64,000 nucleotides of DNA from Heligmosomoides polygyrus polygyrus (Eukaryota; Nematoda; Chromadorea; Rhabditida; Heligmosomidae). The notes beneath the pieces are model-generated. The model saw only the letters and a list, made by a program, of their open reading frames with translations. It was not told where the DNA came from and searched no databases. Positions 20,783 through 31,225 of the stretch are shown in pieces. Made by a program: the position numbers and the translations under genes. Each line of letters starts with the position of its first letter. The first letter of the stretch is position 1. The DNA lies in contig OX377201.1 in NCBI GenBank assembly GCA_947396885.1, forward strand, positions 6,496,934 to 6,560,933. Reading direction: 5' to 3'.

Positions 20783-21254
20783 CTAGCGCGGGAACCCCAT
20801 GGCAGGAAGAAAAGTGGCCAATTTTTCGTCGGCGCCTAGGAGTACGTCGTGTGACGTCTCCGCGCCGCGGCGAAGGAAATCGTTCCAGTTACGGAGCACT
20901 TCCGGTGTAAGTACAATGGAGCCGCCATGGTGCCTTGGCCTGGACTTTGAAGAGTACCAGACAGAGCCTTTTAGCACATACCTACACCTCACCCAAGAAT
21001 CTTATCATGTGTCCACTGCTTGCTTGCCTCTCCTCGTCTTTCAGTTCATCTTGGGGATCTCAGTCTCCTTCTTGGTTTTCCATCGCTTCCAGCTGTTCGT
21101 TTACGTCAATCTCAAGTTGACGTGCTTCAAAGTCCTTGAGTGTGCTGGCTATCCGTTCGACCAGCTTGATTTCTTCTCTAGATGGCTCCTTGTCTAAAGG
21201 TGGATCACTCTTCAGCGAGAGCAGGTGGATCCCCACTCGACCTTCGGCGGACAT
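20783..21254 (-). pseudogene. Unknown coding-like remnant
   Basis: From an ATG at 21254 the minus strand encodes a charged peptide (for example SREEIKLVERIASTLKDFEA, EQLEAMENQEGD). A single in-frame TGA follows, after which the same frame stays coding-like (PQDELKDEERQA). A shifted frame farther along gives LTPEVLRNWNDFLRRGAE. The composition looks like real protein, unlike most frames here. I do not recognise the family. It may be a processed pseudogene or part of an undescribed repeat; the broken frame argues against a live gene. Confidence 0.3.
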
Positions 21255-21759
21255 TGTTAGTGTTAGGTTCTAGAAAACCTTCAGCAGACCTCCGATTTCC
21301 AGGTGACAGGCAAAGATGAAGGAAAGAGTGTATCGATGCCGCTTAGGTTAATTTGCAGAATCCACGGACTTCGTTTCTTCTATGAGTACTGCTTCATGGA
21401 CTTTGAACCTGTGTATCATTGACGTTGAGACCCTTCCCTTGTCAGAGGCATTCAGAGGTTTTGGAGTTTTTATCCCAGAATGACCCTGGGACATGGGCCT
21501 CTGACACGGAATCCTTCCATATACAGGCATCATTTGGACGTGTTCACTTCATTAAAGACTGTTACGTAGGTCCATGAAACCTTTCCGAGATCGAAAATGG
21601 GACCGCGAGACATCGTCCGGCAGCCAGTGCTTGCAAGCTTGATGAGCTTGGCGCACGACAGATAACAATTGCGCTTCCTGCTGTTGGCAAGCAGTGCAAC
21701 GTCGGACCAAAGCACAGTCAGCTTCTCTGGGACTTTTAGCGGACAGATCTCTTCTGATT
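21255..21759. other. Possible extension of the unknown remnant
   Basis: Minus-strand open stretches continue (for example CYLSCAKLIKLAS, MIHRFKVHEAVLI) with frame changes. No domain is recognised. It may belong with the remnant at 20783-21254. Confidence 0.25.
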
Positions 21760-21850
21760 CGCGTGGTTGAAGACCACAATTCGTGTTCAGGGATATGTGT
21801 AGTTGGCGCGCTTCCACCTACCAATGCTGCTCCCCTTCGCGACATGTACC
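21760..21850. mobile_element. Fragment of the CATGTCGCGAA MITE
   Basis: The right end ccccttcgcgacatg, with the neighbouring AATGCTGCT and TTGGCGCGCTTCC words, matches the inverted arm of the elements at 1564 and 51105. Confidence 0.5.
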
Positions 21851-21963
21851 GGGATAAATATCACAGTTCATCTATTTTCTGCAGAATTCGTCATGCATTC
21901 TACTTTTGCTCAATACCGTATATCGCGTAGGCAACCAAAGTGCACATTTCGCCTTAACTAACT

Positions 21964-22528
21964 ATTAGGATGATCGAAAAGTCTTGCAACACTTTGCTCT
22001 ATTGCCTGTTACATTTGTTGAAGCTCTTACCGTATTGATCTTGTGTTGTGGCGTAACAGTAGATTCTCGAAGCTTCCTCAAGCATACTATATAAGGCCTC
22101 GTCGAGTAGGAATACAGCAACAATGTCAACGATAAGCAGCAGCATCCTACGGCCTATCGTCTACTACGAATTTCTGCAAGGCCATTCCCCAAGGACTGCA
22201 GCCTCCAACATCTGCGCTGCACTCAAGGAGGAAGTCATTTACTATTCCACAATGGCCCGTTGATATCAGCGCTTCAACGCTGGAGATATCTCTCTCGATG
22301 ATCGACCTCGTTTCGGACGCCCCTCTGTTGTGGAAGAAAACAGCTTGCGCAAAGCCTTCAAGGTGAAGCCAAATTCAACCACTCGCGAATTGGCGGCGAC
22401 ACTTGGATGTACGCAAAGCACCGTCGTGAAGCTGGAGGTCCATGGGTACCGCAAAGTTTTGTCGTATTGGGTACCACATGAGCTGCGGGACTCGGACAAG
22501 GCAGGCCGAATCATTGTTGCTGAGTCGC
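21964..22528 (+). pseudogene. Mariner transposase N-terminal half, copy 2
   Basis: The left inverted repeat (ttaggatgatcgaaaagtct) is intact here and supplies the end missing from copy 1. The transposase frame (IVYYEFLQGHSPRTAASNIC, then RPSVVEENSLRKAF and YWVPHELRDSDKAGR) breaks once at AR-stop-YQRF and then runs to about 22528, where mariner similarity ends abruptly and Tc1 similarity begins. The catalytic half is missing. Confidence 0.78.
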
Positions 22529-22529
22529 T

Positions 22530-22985
22530 GCTTCTTCGCCCCTGTCTGTACCCGTCGGGACCATCTAGGTGCTACTTCTTTTACACTACTTGAGAGATCT
22601 GAGGAAAGACGAGTATTCTCAGGCGCAACTCTGGCGGTGGAAGTCTCATGGTTTGGGCTGCGTTTTCTGGATACGGACTTGTTGCCTTGAAGTTCGTCTC
22701 GTTTAGGATGAACAATGAATACTACTAGAAATTGCTCGGAGATCACCTTCTGCCATATTTCAGAATATTTCCTAGGCACAACCTTATTTTCAAATATGAT
22801 AACGCATCCATACACGCATCACAGTCAACCACAGATTGGCTTAATTCCAACAGGATTCAACTTTTGGATTCGCCTTGTTGTTCTCCGGATCTCAACCCGA
22901 TAGAGAACTTGTGGAGCACTCTTGTACCCAAAGTGTACAAAAAATGGAACCACTACCACTTTGCTGTACATCGGTCCAACGTTCT
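22530..22985 (+). pseudogene. Tc1-type transposase C-terminal half
   Basis: The translation gives GGGSLMVWAAFSGYG, then FKYDNASIHASQST (a DNA[SR]xH catalytic motif) and SPCCSPDLNPIENLW, the Tc1 signature with E as the third catalytic residue. One stop interrupts it after NNEYY. The upstream DD34E half is absent, replaced by the mariner segment. No Tc1 inverted repeat is seen downstream, so both halves are dead. Confidence 0.8.
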
Positions 22986-24224
22986 TTAGATTAGAAACCG
23001 TCGGTTCAATTCAGTAAAAGTTCGTGGTATCCTGCACTGTGAAATAACCTGCTTAGATTTCTTCTATAGAAGTTTTCGATAGTAAGGAATGCAATGGTAA
23101 GAAACATCATTTGGATTCGGCAGCGGCTTCTTCGGGTACTAGTGGACAAATCTGCGGGTGAACTTATAATTTTGCACCGAAGTGTGTGCAGTAAACGTGC
23201 ACCCCTAGTTGGGACCAAACCTTTGTTGGAAGTATAAAACGTGTTTGTTTGTTTGTTTATTTACTTCGTAATCAGGCCGACACAAATTTATTTTTTAGTT
23301 ATTTATTTATTTATAACTGCACCTTGAGTGAGGCTATAAAAAACAGTGTAAGGCGGTAGAAGAACACAAAGCAATACTGCACGATTTTGGTCACCAACGC
23401 TGATCAACAAAGTAAAAACATAATATCATTATGAACTGCAATTTCGTATTTTACAAGACAACGAGCCTTAATAACGAGTGTTTATAAAACAATGAGAATA
23501 AGAGCAACAAGTCAATAGTAATATGTACATTATCGTGTGATTAGGTCTAACTTGCATTTCAATTGCCTTTACAGCCTCACGTAGAAGTTGAATGCGTGGC
23601 GTATCCCAAACAGGGGCCAACATCCTGTTGACGTTTTTACTACAAGCTGCGGGCACATGTCGTCTGGTTTTACTGACGCTAGATGGAAGCAGATTAGAAG
23701 AAGCCTGTGTGATGCTTTCGAAGAAGAACTGGATAACCTTCGCTCCATATTGCTGCACTTCAGAACGTTCTGACTTCTGAAGCCTTATGATTCTGTGCTA
23801 GGCGATAATCTGGAAAATTGACTGGATACTTCAGAACGTTGAGATTTCTGAAGCCTTATGGGTCTGTGCTCGGCTCGGATTATAACTGGAAAGAGATCAC
23901 TGAGACCTCGTTATAAGCGATAATGCACTCATCGTTCCCGACTAGACTAATTGTCACGTTGCTGCTGCTAGTCACCCCTTTTGATTAGTTCTCTTTCTGT
24001 CTTCTTTTCTGATGTGCAATCTATGCTGCCATTTATGAAGAAGACGTGGCACTCGAGCGTTCAGACTTTTTAGAATTCATTTGAGCTCCACACTGCCACA
24101 TTTTTCTCTACATCTTTGTTCATTCTTACAGTACATATCATAATCCCTTAGTGCTTCTGGTTATCTCAGAAAACTTGGGTAGGTCGATGGGGAACAGAAT
24201 CGTCACGAGCGTACTGGTCCTGAC
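22986..24224. other. No gene seen
   Basis: Contains TTTG/TTTA runs at about 23250 and 23300, a SINE-1 3' fragment at 23573-23613 (tagaagttgaatgcgtggcg), and a short direct repeat (cagaacgtt-gact/gatttctgaagccttatg) at about 23762 and 23830. Otherwise nothing is recognised. Confidence 0.5.
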
Positions 24225-24225
24225 C

Positions 24226-25187
24226 TACAGTACCGGACATGTTCCTCCGTTCATTCGCCGGAAATCCCGGAAAGGTCAACATAGGCCGCTTTGGAATGGT
24301 CCAAAGCGGCCTTTTTAAATAACATTTTTAAAAATAAAGTATTTGTAGGAAGAAAAACATATTTGAGCTCAGCAGCGCAAGCTCTATCTTATGACCTATA
24401 GATCTCAGTAGAGTTGAACAACGCATATAGGCCCGACAGAATCAATCGGGCGGGCGCGACAACCTGTAGAGCGATCGAGCGACAGCTTGAAGTGAGCGTT
24501 TTGGGAGTTTTATCACACATTTGCAGCCGTCCTACTCAGGAATTGCTCTAAGACTATCCAGCGAGCTTTTGGAGTGCGCCGTGCACAATGCATATAGGAT
24601 CGAACCTATCAATCGAGGGGGAGGACAGCTTGTAGAGTGAGCGTCTGAGGAGTTTTATCACAAATTTGCGGCCGTCCTACTCAGGAATTGCTCTAAGGCT
24701 GTCCAGCCAGCCTTTGAGCAATTCCTGAGTAGGACGGCTGCAAATTTGTGATAAAACTCCTCAGACGCTCACTCTACAAGCTGTCCCCCCCCCCTCGATT
24801 GATAGGTTCGATCCTATATGCATTGTGCACGGCGCACTCCAAAAGCTCGCTGAATAGTTTTAGAGCAATTCCTGAGTAGGGCGGCTGCAAATTTATGATA
24901 AAACACCTCAGACTCTCACTCTTCAAGCTGTCGCTCGATCGCTCTACATGTTGTCGCGCCCGCCCGATTGATTCTGTCGGGCCTATATGCATTGTTCAAC
25001 TCTACTGAGATCTATAGGTCATAAGATAGAGCTTGCGCTGCTGAGCTCAAGTATATGTTTCTTTTTACAAATACTTGATTTTCAAAAAAGTTATTTAAAA
25101 AGGTCGCTTTGGACCGTTCCTAAGCGGCCTATGTTGACCTTTCCGGGATTTCCGGCGAATGAACGGAGGAACATGTCCGGTACTGTA
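24226..25187. mobile_element. 958-bp near-perfect palindromic (foldback) element
   Basis: The left end cagtaccggacatgttcctc (24228) and right end (its inverse, ending ccggtactg at 25185) are flanked by TA on both sides, the target duplication of Tc1/mariner-type transposition. The two arms match almost to the centre near 24707, leaving practically no loop. Each arm itself contains a unit repeated at about 165-bp spacing (cctactcaggaattgctcta twice per arm). There is no coding capacity. Arm mismatches include a TTTGAGCTC/TGAGCTCAA shift and a C-run (24785-24793) expanded in the right arm only. Confidence 0.9.
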
Positions 25188-25867
25188 GCCGTGAAGCCTT
25201 ACCTTGTCGTCGCGCACCCGTCTCTATAATCTCCGATTTAGTAGCTTTTAAGCCATGTCCGATGACTTCTGAGTCGCAGTTACTTCCTGGAACCCTCCCG
25301 GTCGGCCATTTTCGATGTTCTTCGAGTACGCTTCACTACAGCCAGCACTAGCCTTTACCTGTTGAAATTTTGCACTTTCATCTTTTACTTAACCATTTAC
25401 ATTTATTCTGGAATCATCATTGTTTTTGGAATCTTCAAAATGCTGTTAGCCAGTCAAGCCTCGCCATCGTATCATGTACCTCTAAATAATATCTAATGCT
25501 CACCACCACGACGTCAACCCTTATTGGCACAGTATCTGGCAGAAGAAGGCCGACAATGAGAACTTTAAGAAGCACAATCCACTCTAGAACAAGGGAAATG
25601 TCGACGTAGAAGGTTCAGACTAGAGTTAATAGTGAGAGATTTGTGGACAAATTCCAAGAAGTGAATCCATCTATGGAGCAGTCAAGTACTTTATCCTTAT
25701 ATCTCATGTCGTCTTCTTTTCTCCTGTTCTTTTTTATCTTTACTGCATCCCTATCGGCAATAGTGGTGCTGAATTCTCTACTCAACATTGTAGCGTTCAA
25801 TTTAACTAATAGTAAAAAATCATATAAAAATAAAAATAAATAGGTAAAATAAAATAATGTAAAATAA
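25188..25867. other. No gene seen
   Basis: Mixed sequence. A short open frame at 25643 has a hydrophobic run but no start context or homology. Confidence 0.45.
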
Positions 25868-26161
25868 AGGATAAAAGATAAAGGACGGCGTTACTCAATC
25901 CATTTTAGGATACGCCACGCATTCTACTTTTATGGGATATCGTGGAAGCGGTTTGAATGCGTATTTGGCCATACAATGACTTTCGGTGACCAGCCGATGA
26001 ACAATTCAGCGCTCTATACTTCCCAGACAAGCCTGGTACCAATTCACCGGACCCCGGAGGGATGGAAGGCTTGGTTGGCCTGGACGGGAAATCCGAACCA
26101 GGATCCTGGCATCGGGTGCGCGCGACAGTCGGCGCCTTCTCTGACTGCGCTACACGCGCCC
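25868..26161 (-). mobile_element. SINE-1 copy, full length
   Basis: Near consensus, with the doubled tail ggataaaagataaagg at the left edge. Confidence 0.9.
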
Positions 26162-26545
26162 AATATAAAATATCATAATAAAATGGGTAAATTATATTAA
26201 ATTAATAAACTTAATAAATAAATCAATTATTAGACTGCAATTTACATCTGTTGTCTATCCTTTGCTCCCTTTCGGACTCTATCTCCAGTTCTTTCTATTG
26301 GTTTATCGGGCTTTGATGACCAGGCGGCGCAAAATTATATAGTTGTCTAACGAGCTCGGGTACTTAAGGTGTACCGGCCGAAATTTCACCTCATGCAGAC
26401 AATTGCCTTCAAACCTGCCATAAATTTGTAGAAATTTCTAAATCGAAATAAATCTAACGCCTAGGGGCGCTCATGTAGGACCAAGGACCATATTTACCTT
26501 TGGAAAAGTGGATTTAGTACTACTCAACAAGAGGACAGTGCCTAC
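26162..26545. other. No gene seen
   Basis: AT-rich start, then unrecognised sequence. Confidence 0.45.
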
Positions 26546-26745
26546 TATAGTTGTGCATGAATGGTCTATTTGAATAGGTAATCGAACGATTTTTATTCGA
26601 AATTGAGTATTCGAGTTCGAGTGTTTAAAAAATGCATATTCAAATTCGAATATCTATTGAAAAATAGCTTTTTTCGAATGCATTTGAATTCGAATATTTA
26701 AAGTTTGTGAGCATTCATAGCCACTCAAATATTCGAAATGATTTT
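26546..26745. mobile_element. TTCGAA-rich hAT-like element, left part
   Basis: It starts with tatagttgtgc, as does the element at 37259, and is filled with attcgaat / ttcgaa words. The preceding eight bases are gtgcctac, which fits the GTNNNNAC target preference of hAT elements. No matching right end is seen. Confidence 0.45.
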
Positions 26746-26973
26746 GAGACCATAACTGCAGTGTTTTCGTATTTTTTCGAAATATTTTCCTGCAAAATTG
26801 CGTGAATCGTTCTTGTAGCCGTCCAATTAGTCAGTCATTATCCTCCCTACAGATTAGTCCCTCCCCTATGTGAGAATCTCTTCACGTGTCTTCCAGAAGC
26901 AAAAAGCGCAACTTTTTCGAAAACCTGCATATCACTTTTAGATCCCACATTGTTAAAGGAATTTGTACTTCAT

Positions 26974-27238
26974 AGGTAGCGCAGTCGGAGAAGGCGCCGA
27001 CCGCCGCGCCTACTCCAGATCATGGTTCTTGGTTACGGTCTCGCTCAAGCCAACCAAGCCTTTCATCCCTCCGGGGTTGGTTTATTAGTACCGAACTTGC
27101 CTGGGAAGGACAAAATGCTGACTTATTCGAATGGCAACCTCAAGTCATTGTGTAATCAAAATACACATTCAAATTTTTCCCGTAGAAGAATGCATGGCGC
27201 ATTCAGGAATTGATTAACGCTGCCTTTTATCCTTATCC
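26974..27238 (+). mobile_element. SINE-1 copy, full length
   Basis: Good A box (gtagcgcagtcggagaagg); the B box is degraded (ttggttacggtctc). The tail is ttatccttatcc. Confidence 0.82.
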
Positions 27239-27342
27239 TTGAAAGCATAAGAAAAATGTTCTACCAAAACTACATAGAATGCATTATTTTTCTTAGCCTT
27301 ATTTTTGAGAAATTTTCCACCTTCCAATAAATATAAAAAGGA

Positions 27343-27733
27343 TAGAAAGATAAGGGCGACGTTAATCTGTTTGGAATGCGACACGTGCTCTACTTTTGAG
27401 GGATGTCGAGGAGACATTTTGAATTTGTATCTGGCCTACACATAGGCGCGCGTGGCGCAGTGGGTGGAGGTGCCAGCTGTCGCGTGCACTCGATACGAGG
27501 CTGTTGGTTCGGATTTTCCGCCCAGGTCAACAAGCATTCCATTCCACCACTGTCGATGAATTGGTACCGGACTTATCTGGGAAAAACACAGCGCTAAATT
27601 CTCCATTGGCTGGCCATCGCAAGTTATTGTATGGGCAAATACGCATTCAAATCGCCTCCACGACATCCTGCAGAAGTACATTGCGCGGCGCATTCCAAAA
27701 AAAGATTAAGTAACGCCGTTCTGTATCCGTTAT
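27343..27733 (+). mobile_element. Composite SINE-1: inverted 3' fragment + full copy
   Basis: 27343-27442 is an inverted SINE-1 3' end (ataagggcgacgttaatc...aatttgtatctggcctacac). It joins directly to a complete plus-strand copy at 27445 (gcgcgtggcgcagtgggtgg...ccgttctgtatcc). The same junction, with the cctacacatagg linker, occurs at 30545-30945 in opposite orientation. The element therefore has inverted terminal repeats of about 100 bp made of SINE 3' sequence. Confidence 0.75.
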
Positions 27734-28227
27734 ACTTGATTTTGTCCAGACAATGTCATGCTGTAGCCAACTTTTGGCTATGGTATTGATATCTCCTTTC
27801 CAGTTGTTTGAAGCGATTCACTTACAACAGGGAGATGATAGGCTTGCTCGACCTGTGCGAGATCCGAACCAAGAAGCATGATCTGGCGTGCAGTTGGTAG
27901 TCGGTGCCTCTTCTCAAAGTGACCGCGAACGAAGTATAAATGACGGATCTATCCGAGTAGGGAAGGGACAACCGTTAAGAGCTAATTGTGTACGCCATCC
28001 ATTGCCATACAATCGCATCCCCTGAGTAGAAGTAAAAGTCCTGCATCACCGTACAGCAGCTGAAGATGTCGCAGAAATTCTGCGGAGAGAATGGAGATGA
28101 AGATCTCCAATTGCTCCCCTCCCATTAAGATAGATCCTCAGTAACCTCCTATCAACTCATCGTATTAGATCGGAGTAAAAGTTTTCGCTGCTATAGTTTT
28201 TTTTAATATTTCCGCTGGGAGGGAGGG
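27734..28227. other. Mostly unrecognised; degenerate SINE fragment
   Basis: A diverged minus-strand SINE-1 head may lie at 27838-27925 (aggcttgctcgacctg, gagatccgaaccaagaa, tagtcggtgcctc). The rest is unrecognised. Confidence 0.4.
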
Positions 28228-28516
28228 GGGCGTGTAGCGCAGTCGGAGGAGGCGCCGACGGTCGCATGCACCCGATACCAGGTTCTTGGTTCGGATTTTC
28301 CGGAACAGGCCAACCAAGCCTTCCATCCCTCCGGGGTCGGTGAATTGGTACCAGACTTGTTTGGGAAGGATAAAGCGCTGACTTGTTCATCGGCTGGCCA
28401 CCGCAAGTCATTGTATGGCCAAATGCGCATTCAAATCGCCTCCACGACATCCCGTCGAAGTAGAATGCGCTGGCGCATCCCAAAAGGGATTGAGCAACGC
28501 CGTCCTTTATCCTTTA
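28228..28516 (+). mobile_element. SINE-1 reference copy, near consensus
   Basis: This copy is a good reference for the family. The tRNA-derived head has an A box (tagcgcagtcggaggagg) at about 28231 and a B box (ttggttcggatttt) at about 28286, 55 bp apart, as in internal pol III promoters. Conserved body blocks follow: ggccaaccaagccttccatc, ggtaccagacttgtttggga, gcgctgacttgttcatcggc, caagtcattgtatggccaaa and agtagaatgcgctggcgcat. The 3' end is gccgtcctttatcctttat. There is no poly-A; the end is a CCTTTATCC-type repeat, which suggests mobilisation by a LINE that recognises that tail. The LINE responsible is not identified here. Confidence 0.92.
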
Positions 28517-28637
28517 TTTTCGCTGGCATTTGAGAATGTCTTCCAAAAATTTAGAACTTTACTCTTAGAGGCAGCATAAATGTTTGCATCGCTAATGTAG
28601 AACTGCGCAAAAATTCTAGAGGACAGAACATATAGCC

Positions 28638-28687
28638 GGATAGATAAAGTATAAAGGACGGCTTTCTCAATCACTTTTGGGATGATG
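28638..28687 (-). mobile_element. SINE-1 tail fragment
   Basis: Only taaaggacggctttctcaat-cacttttgggatg is left; it abuts a foldback-family fragment. Confidence 0.6.
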
Positions 28688-28689
28688 GC

Positions 28690-28865
28690 TGTTTTGGAAG
28701 AAGTTATAAAAGCATTTAGACGAAGCACAACCAATCGAGTGTAAAGTGCGCGGTTTCAGACGAGTGCACGGCGCATTCCACACCGCTCATATGTCAGAAA
28801 ATTTCTATTTTTTTAAGCTTTTATATGAATTTTTAACTTCTTCAGTAACTTTATTGTGAGCAAAA
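28690..28865. mobile_element. Fragment of the GTGTCTC-type foldback arm
   Basis: It matches the outer right arm of the element at 58511-59643 (tttctattttttt-aagcttttatatgaa, cagtaactttattgtgagca). The terminal inverted repeat is missing. Confidence 0.6.
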
Positions 28866-29238
28866 TTTTAAAAAAATATAAAATATAAAATAAATATAAA
28901 CATAAATTAATATATAATATATTTAATTAAAAAATAAAAAATATTTCGCCCAGTACAATACTAACAACTAAATTAATTAGTCACCTTCTTCACTGATGAG
29001 CCTCGGGGTGACTAATTATAAACATGTTTTGTATGAAGGTAGAGGCGAAACAAAACATGCTTTAGTTGTTATTAGCTGTCGTTGTTTTAAATGTCATTGT
29101 CCTTTAAATAAGATTGTTGTATCGCTGTAAGTTATGTTGTTGAAGAGCTATATAAAAAAAGACAATTTTAATTTCAATAAAGGATAACATAATAAATATT
29201 TAAATAATTTTATACATAGAACTATAACTAATTCTATT
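28866..29238. other. AT-rich, no gene seen
   Basis: Very AT-rich to about 28950, then a short ATTAGTCACC... repeat pair (actaattataaac / aactaaattaattagtcacc). No coding. Confidence 0.5.
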
Positions 29239-29530
29239 AAGGATAAGGATAAAGGATAAAGGACGGCGTTACTCAATCCATTTTGGGATGCGCCACGCAT
29301 TCTGCTTTTACGGGATGTCTTAGAAACGATTTGAATGCGTATTTGGCCATACAATGACTTGCGGTGGCCAGCCAATGGACAAGTCACCGCCTTCCCAGGC
29401 AAGTCTGGTACCAATACATACGCCGGAGGGCTGGAAGGCTTGGTTGGCCTGGGCGGGAAATTCGAACTAAGAACCTGATATCGGGTGCACGCGACAGCCG
29501 GCACCTCCACCGACTGCGCTACACACACCC
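29239..29530 (-). mobile_element. SINE-1 copy, full length
   Basis: The tail is a run of three ggataa(a) units at the left edge; the head reads ctgcgctacacacaccc. The ATTCACCGACCCC block is shortened to atacatacgcc. Confidence 0.88.
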
Positions 29531-30029
29531 ATACAGCCGGAAAAAGGTGGTAATGCTTGGAACGAACCCTTACTACTGCCAAAAGCAAGATCAGTGTTGT
29601 AAGCACATCTTTCTGAGTGTTGAGGATGTTTCCGCAGATGCGTCATAAATATGACAGTGGGATAACGACACGCCGTCAGCTTTCGTCTCTCAGTCCCGTA
29701 CTCATTAAGCATCTCTTCGACTCGCAGCTGACTTCTTTCTCAGATAGATAAGGCTTAGAATACCTTATTTTCCATCTGAATTTCCATCAATCATTAAACA
29801 ACATAATGAAAAACTACGCCTTTCTCGTGTCAGCGTAAATATAATAGTTGTAGTGCTCCAAGACAATGAAATTGGTCTGCTTATGTGGGGAAAACCTTGC
29901 TACACGGCGCTTGCAAAAATCAGACCACTAAGCTTCTTTGCGAAAACCCGGAAAGCATGTATTCAGAATCGTATATTGGAGCTCCCACTACGCCTAGTTT
30001 CCATGTACGCAAAAAGACGAGCACTCAAC
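29531..30029. other. No gene seen
   Basis: A plus-strand open frame at 29853 is coding-like (GLLMWGKPCYTALAKI) but unrecognised and unsupported by splice signals. Confidence 0.4.
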
Positions 30030-30275
30030 TATATCACCTTTCGAGTTCATCGAGTTGATCACCGAGTCGCCTGAGGAGGCGCCAGCAGCGTCTCCATTCG
30101 TCCCTGTCGCGTGCCAGAGTGCTCCAATGGATCCTCCTCGCTGGAGGAACACAAAGAGCGTCGTATCGGTTGCTCAGGGCTTTCACGAAGAAGTCCAACC
30201 AACGCGTTGGTGGGCCTCCTGGTGTTCTCTTGACATCCCTCGGAAACCAGGCGATGTCGTTCAGCGGGTGCCTAC

Positions 30276-31225
30276 TGTTTGTAGTTGTGCTTTCGAGAAA
30301 TTTTATCGAATGAGTGAATAAACGAATAAATTCGATGCTGAAACCCATCTTTGAAAAATGATTGAATAAATTTATTCGGTGTCGAAAAATTTCGAAGGAA
30401 TGCAGTAACGAATTTACTCACTCACCAATTTCTTCGAATGATCGAAAATCGAACAACCCTATTTTTTCTTTGTCCGAATATTCGAATAGTCTAAAAATTT
30501 GTTCGAATCAGATCCTCTGACTAAAGAATTAAGATTTATTTAATAAAGATAAGGGGAAGGGACGGCGTGACTTAATTCATTTTGGGAAACGCTACGCATT
30601 CTACTTCTACATGATGTCGTGGAGGCGATTTGAATGCGTATTTGGCCATCCAATGACTTGCCGTAGCCAGCCGATGAAGAAGTCAGCACTCCATCCTTGT
30701 CAGACAGGTCTTCTACCGATTCGCCGACCCCGGAGGGATATAAGGCTTGGTTAGCCTAGGCGGAAAATCCGAACCAACAGCCTGGTATCGAGTGCACGCG
30801 ACGGCCGGCACCTCCACCGACTGCGCCACGCGCCCGCCCATGTGTAGGCCAGATACAAATTCAAATTGCCTCCTCCACATCTCTCAGAAGTAGAGTACGT
30901 GTAGCATTCCAAAACAGATTGATTAACATTGCCCTTATCTTTTTATCATCATCTTTCTATCATATCTTTTTACTCTGTCGGGCGCAAGTGTATTCGATAT
31001 TCAAATGAAATTAATCGATTTTCGAAAAAATACGTCGAATATCCAAATGTGGCTCCTTTTCGATGTTAAATCTCAAACAAATGTTCGATGTTTTAAAACC
31101 AATGATGCTCGAATTCGAGAGAACATTCGAAATTCTAGAGACATCGAATAGTCGAATATTCAAATAATTGTTCAAATAAATTGTAGAAATAATTGTTCGA
31201 ATACGTTCGTTTGAGCACAACAGCA
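30276..31225. mobile_element. TTCGAA-rich hAT-like insertion inside the LINE
   Basis: Ends tgtttgtagttgtgc (left) and gcacaacagca (right) are imperfect inverted repeats related to those at 37259. The flanks gtgcctac (30268) and gtacctac (31226) are a 7/8-matching 8-bp duplication of GTNNNNAC type, as in hAT transposition. The interior is attcgaat-rich plus a composite SINE. No transposase. Confidence 0.7.
30545..30945 (-). mobile_element. Composite SINE-1, second locus
   Basis: The full minus-strand copy (30545-30836) has its head joined at cgcgcccgcccatgtg to an inverted 3' fragment (30838-30945, taggccagatacaaattc...cagattgattaacattgccc). The junction matches that at 27343-27733 base for base in several places, so the composite moved or was copied as a unit. 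Confidence 0.75.

Noticed and set aside
21552..21845. Minus-strand frame of 97 codons
   Set aside because: Its N-terminal part is read from a MITE end; no domain recognised.
24774..24992. Minus-strand 72-codon frame
   Set aside because: It lies inside the arms of the 958-bp palindrome, with no coding features.
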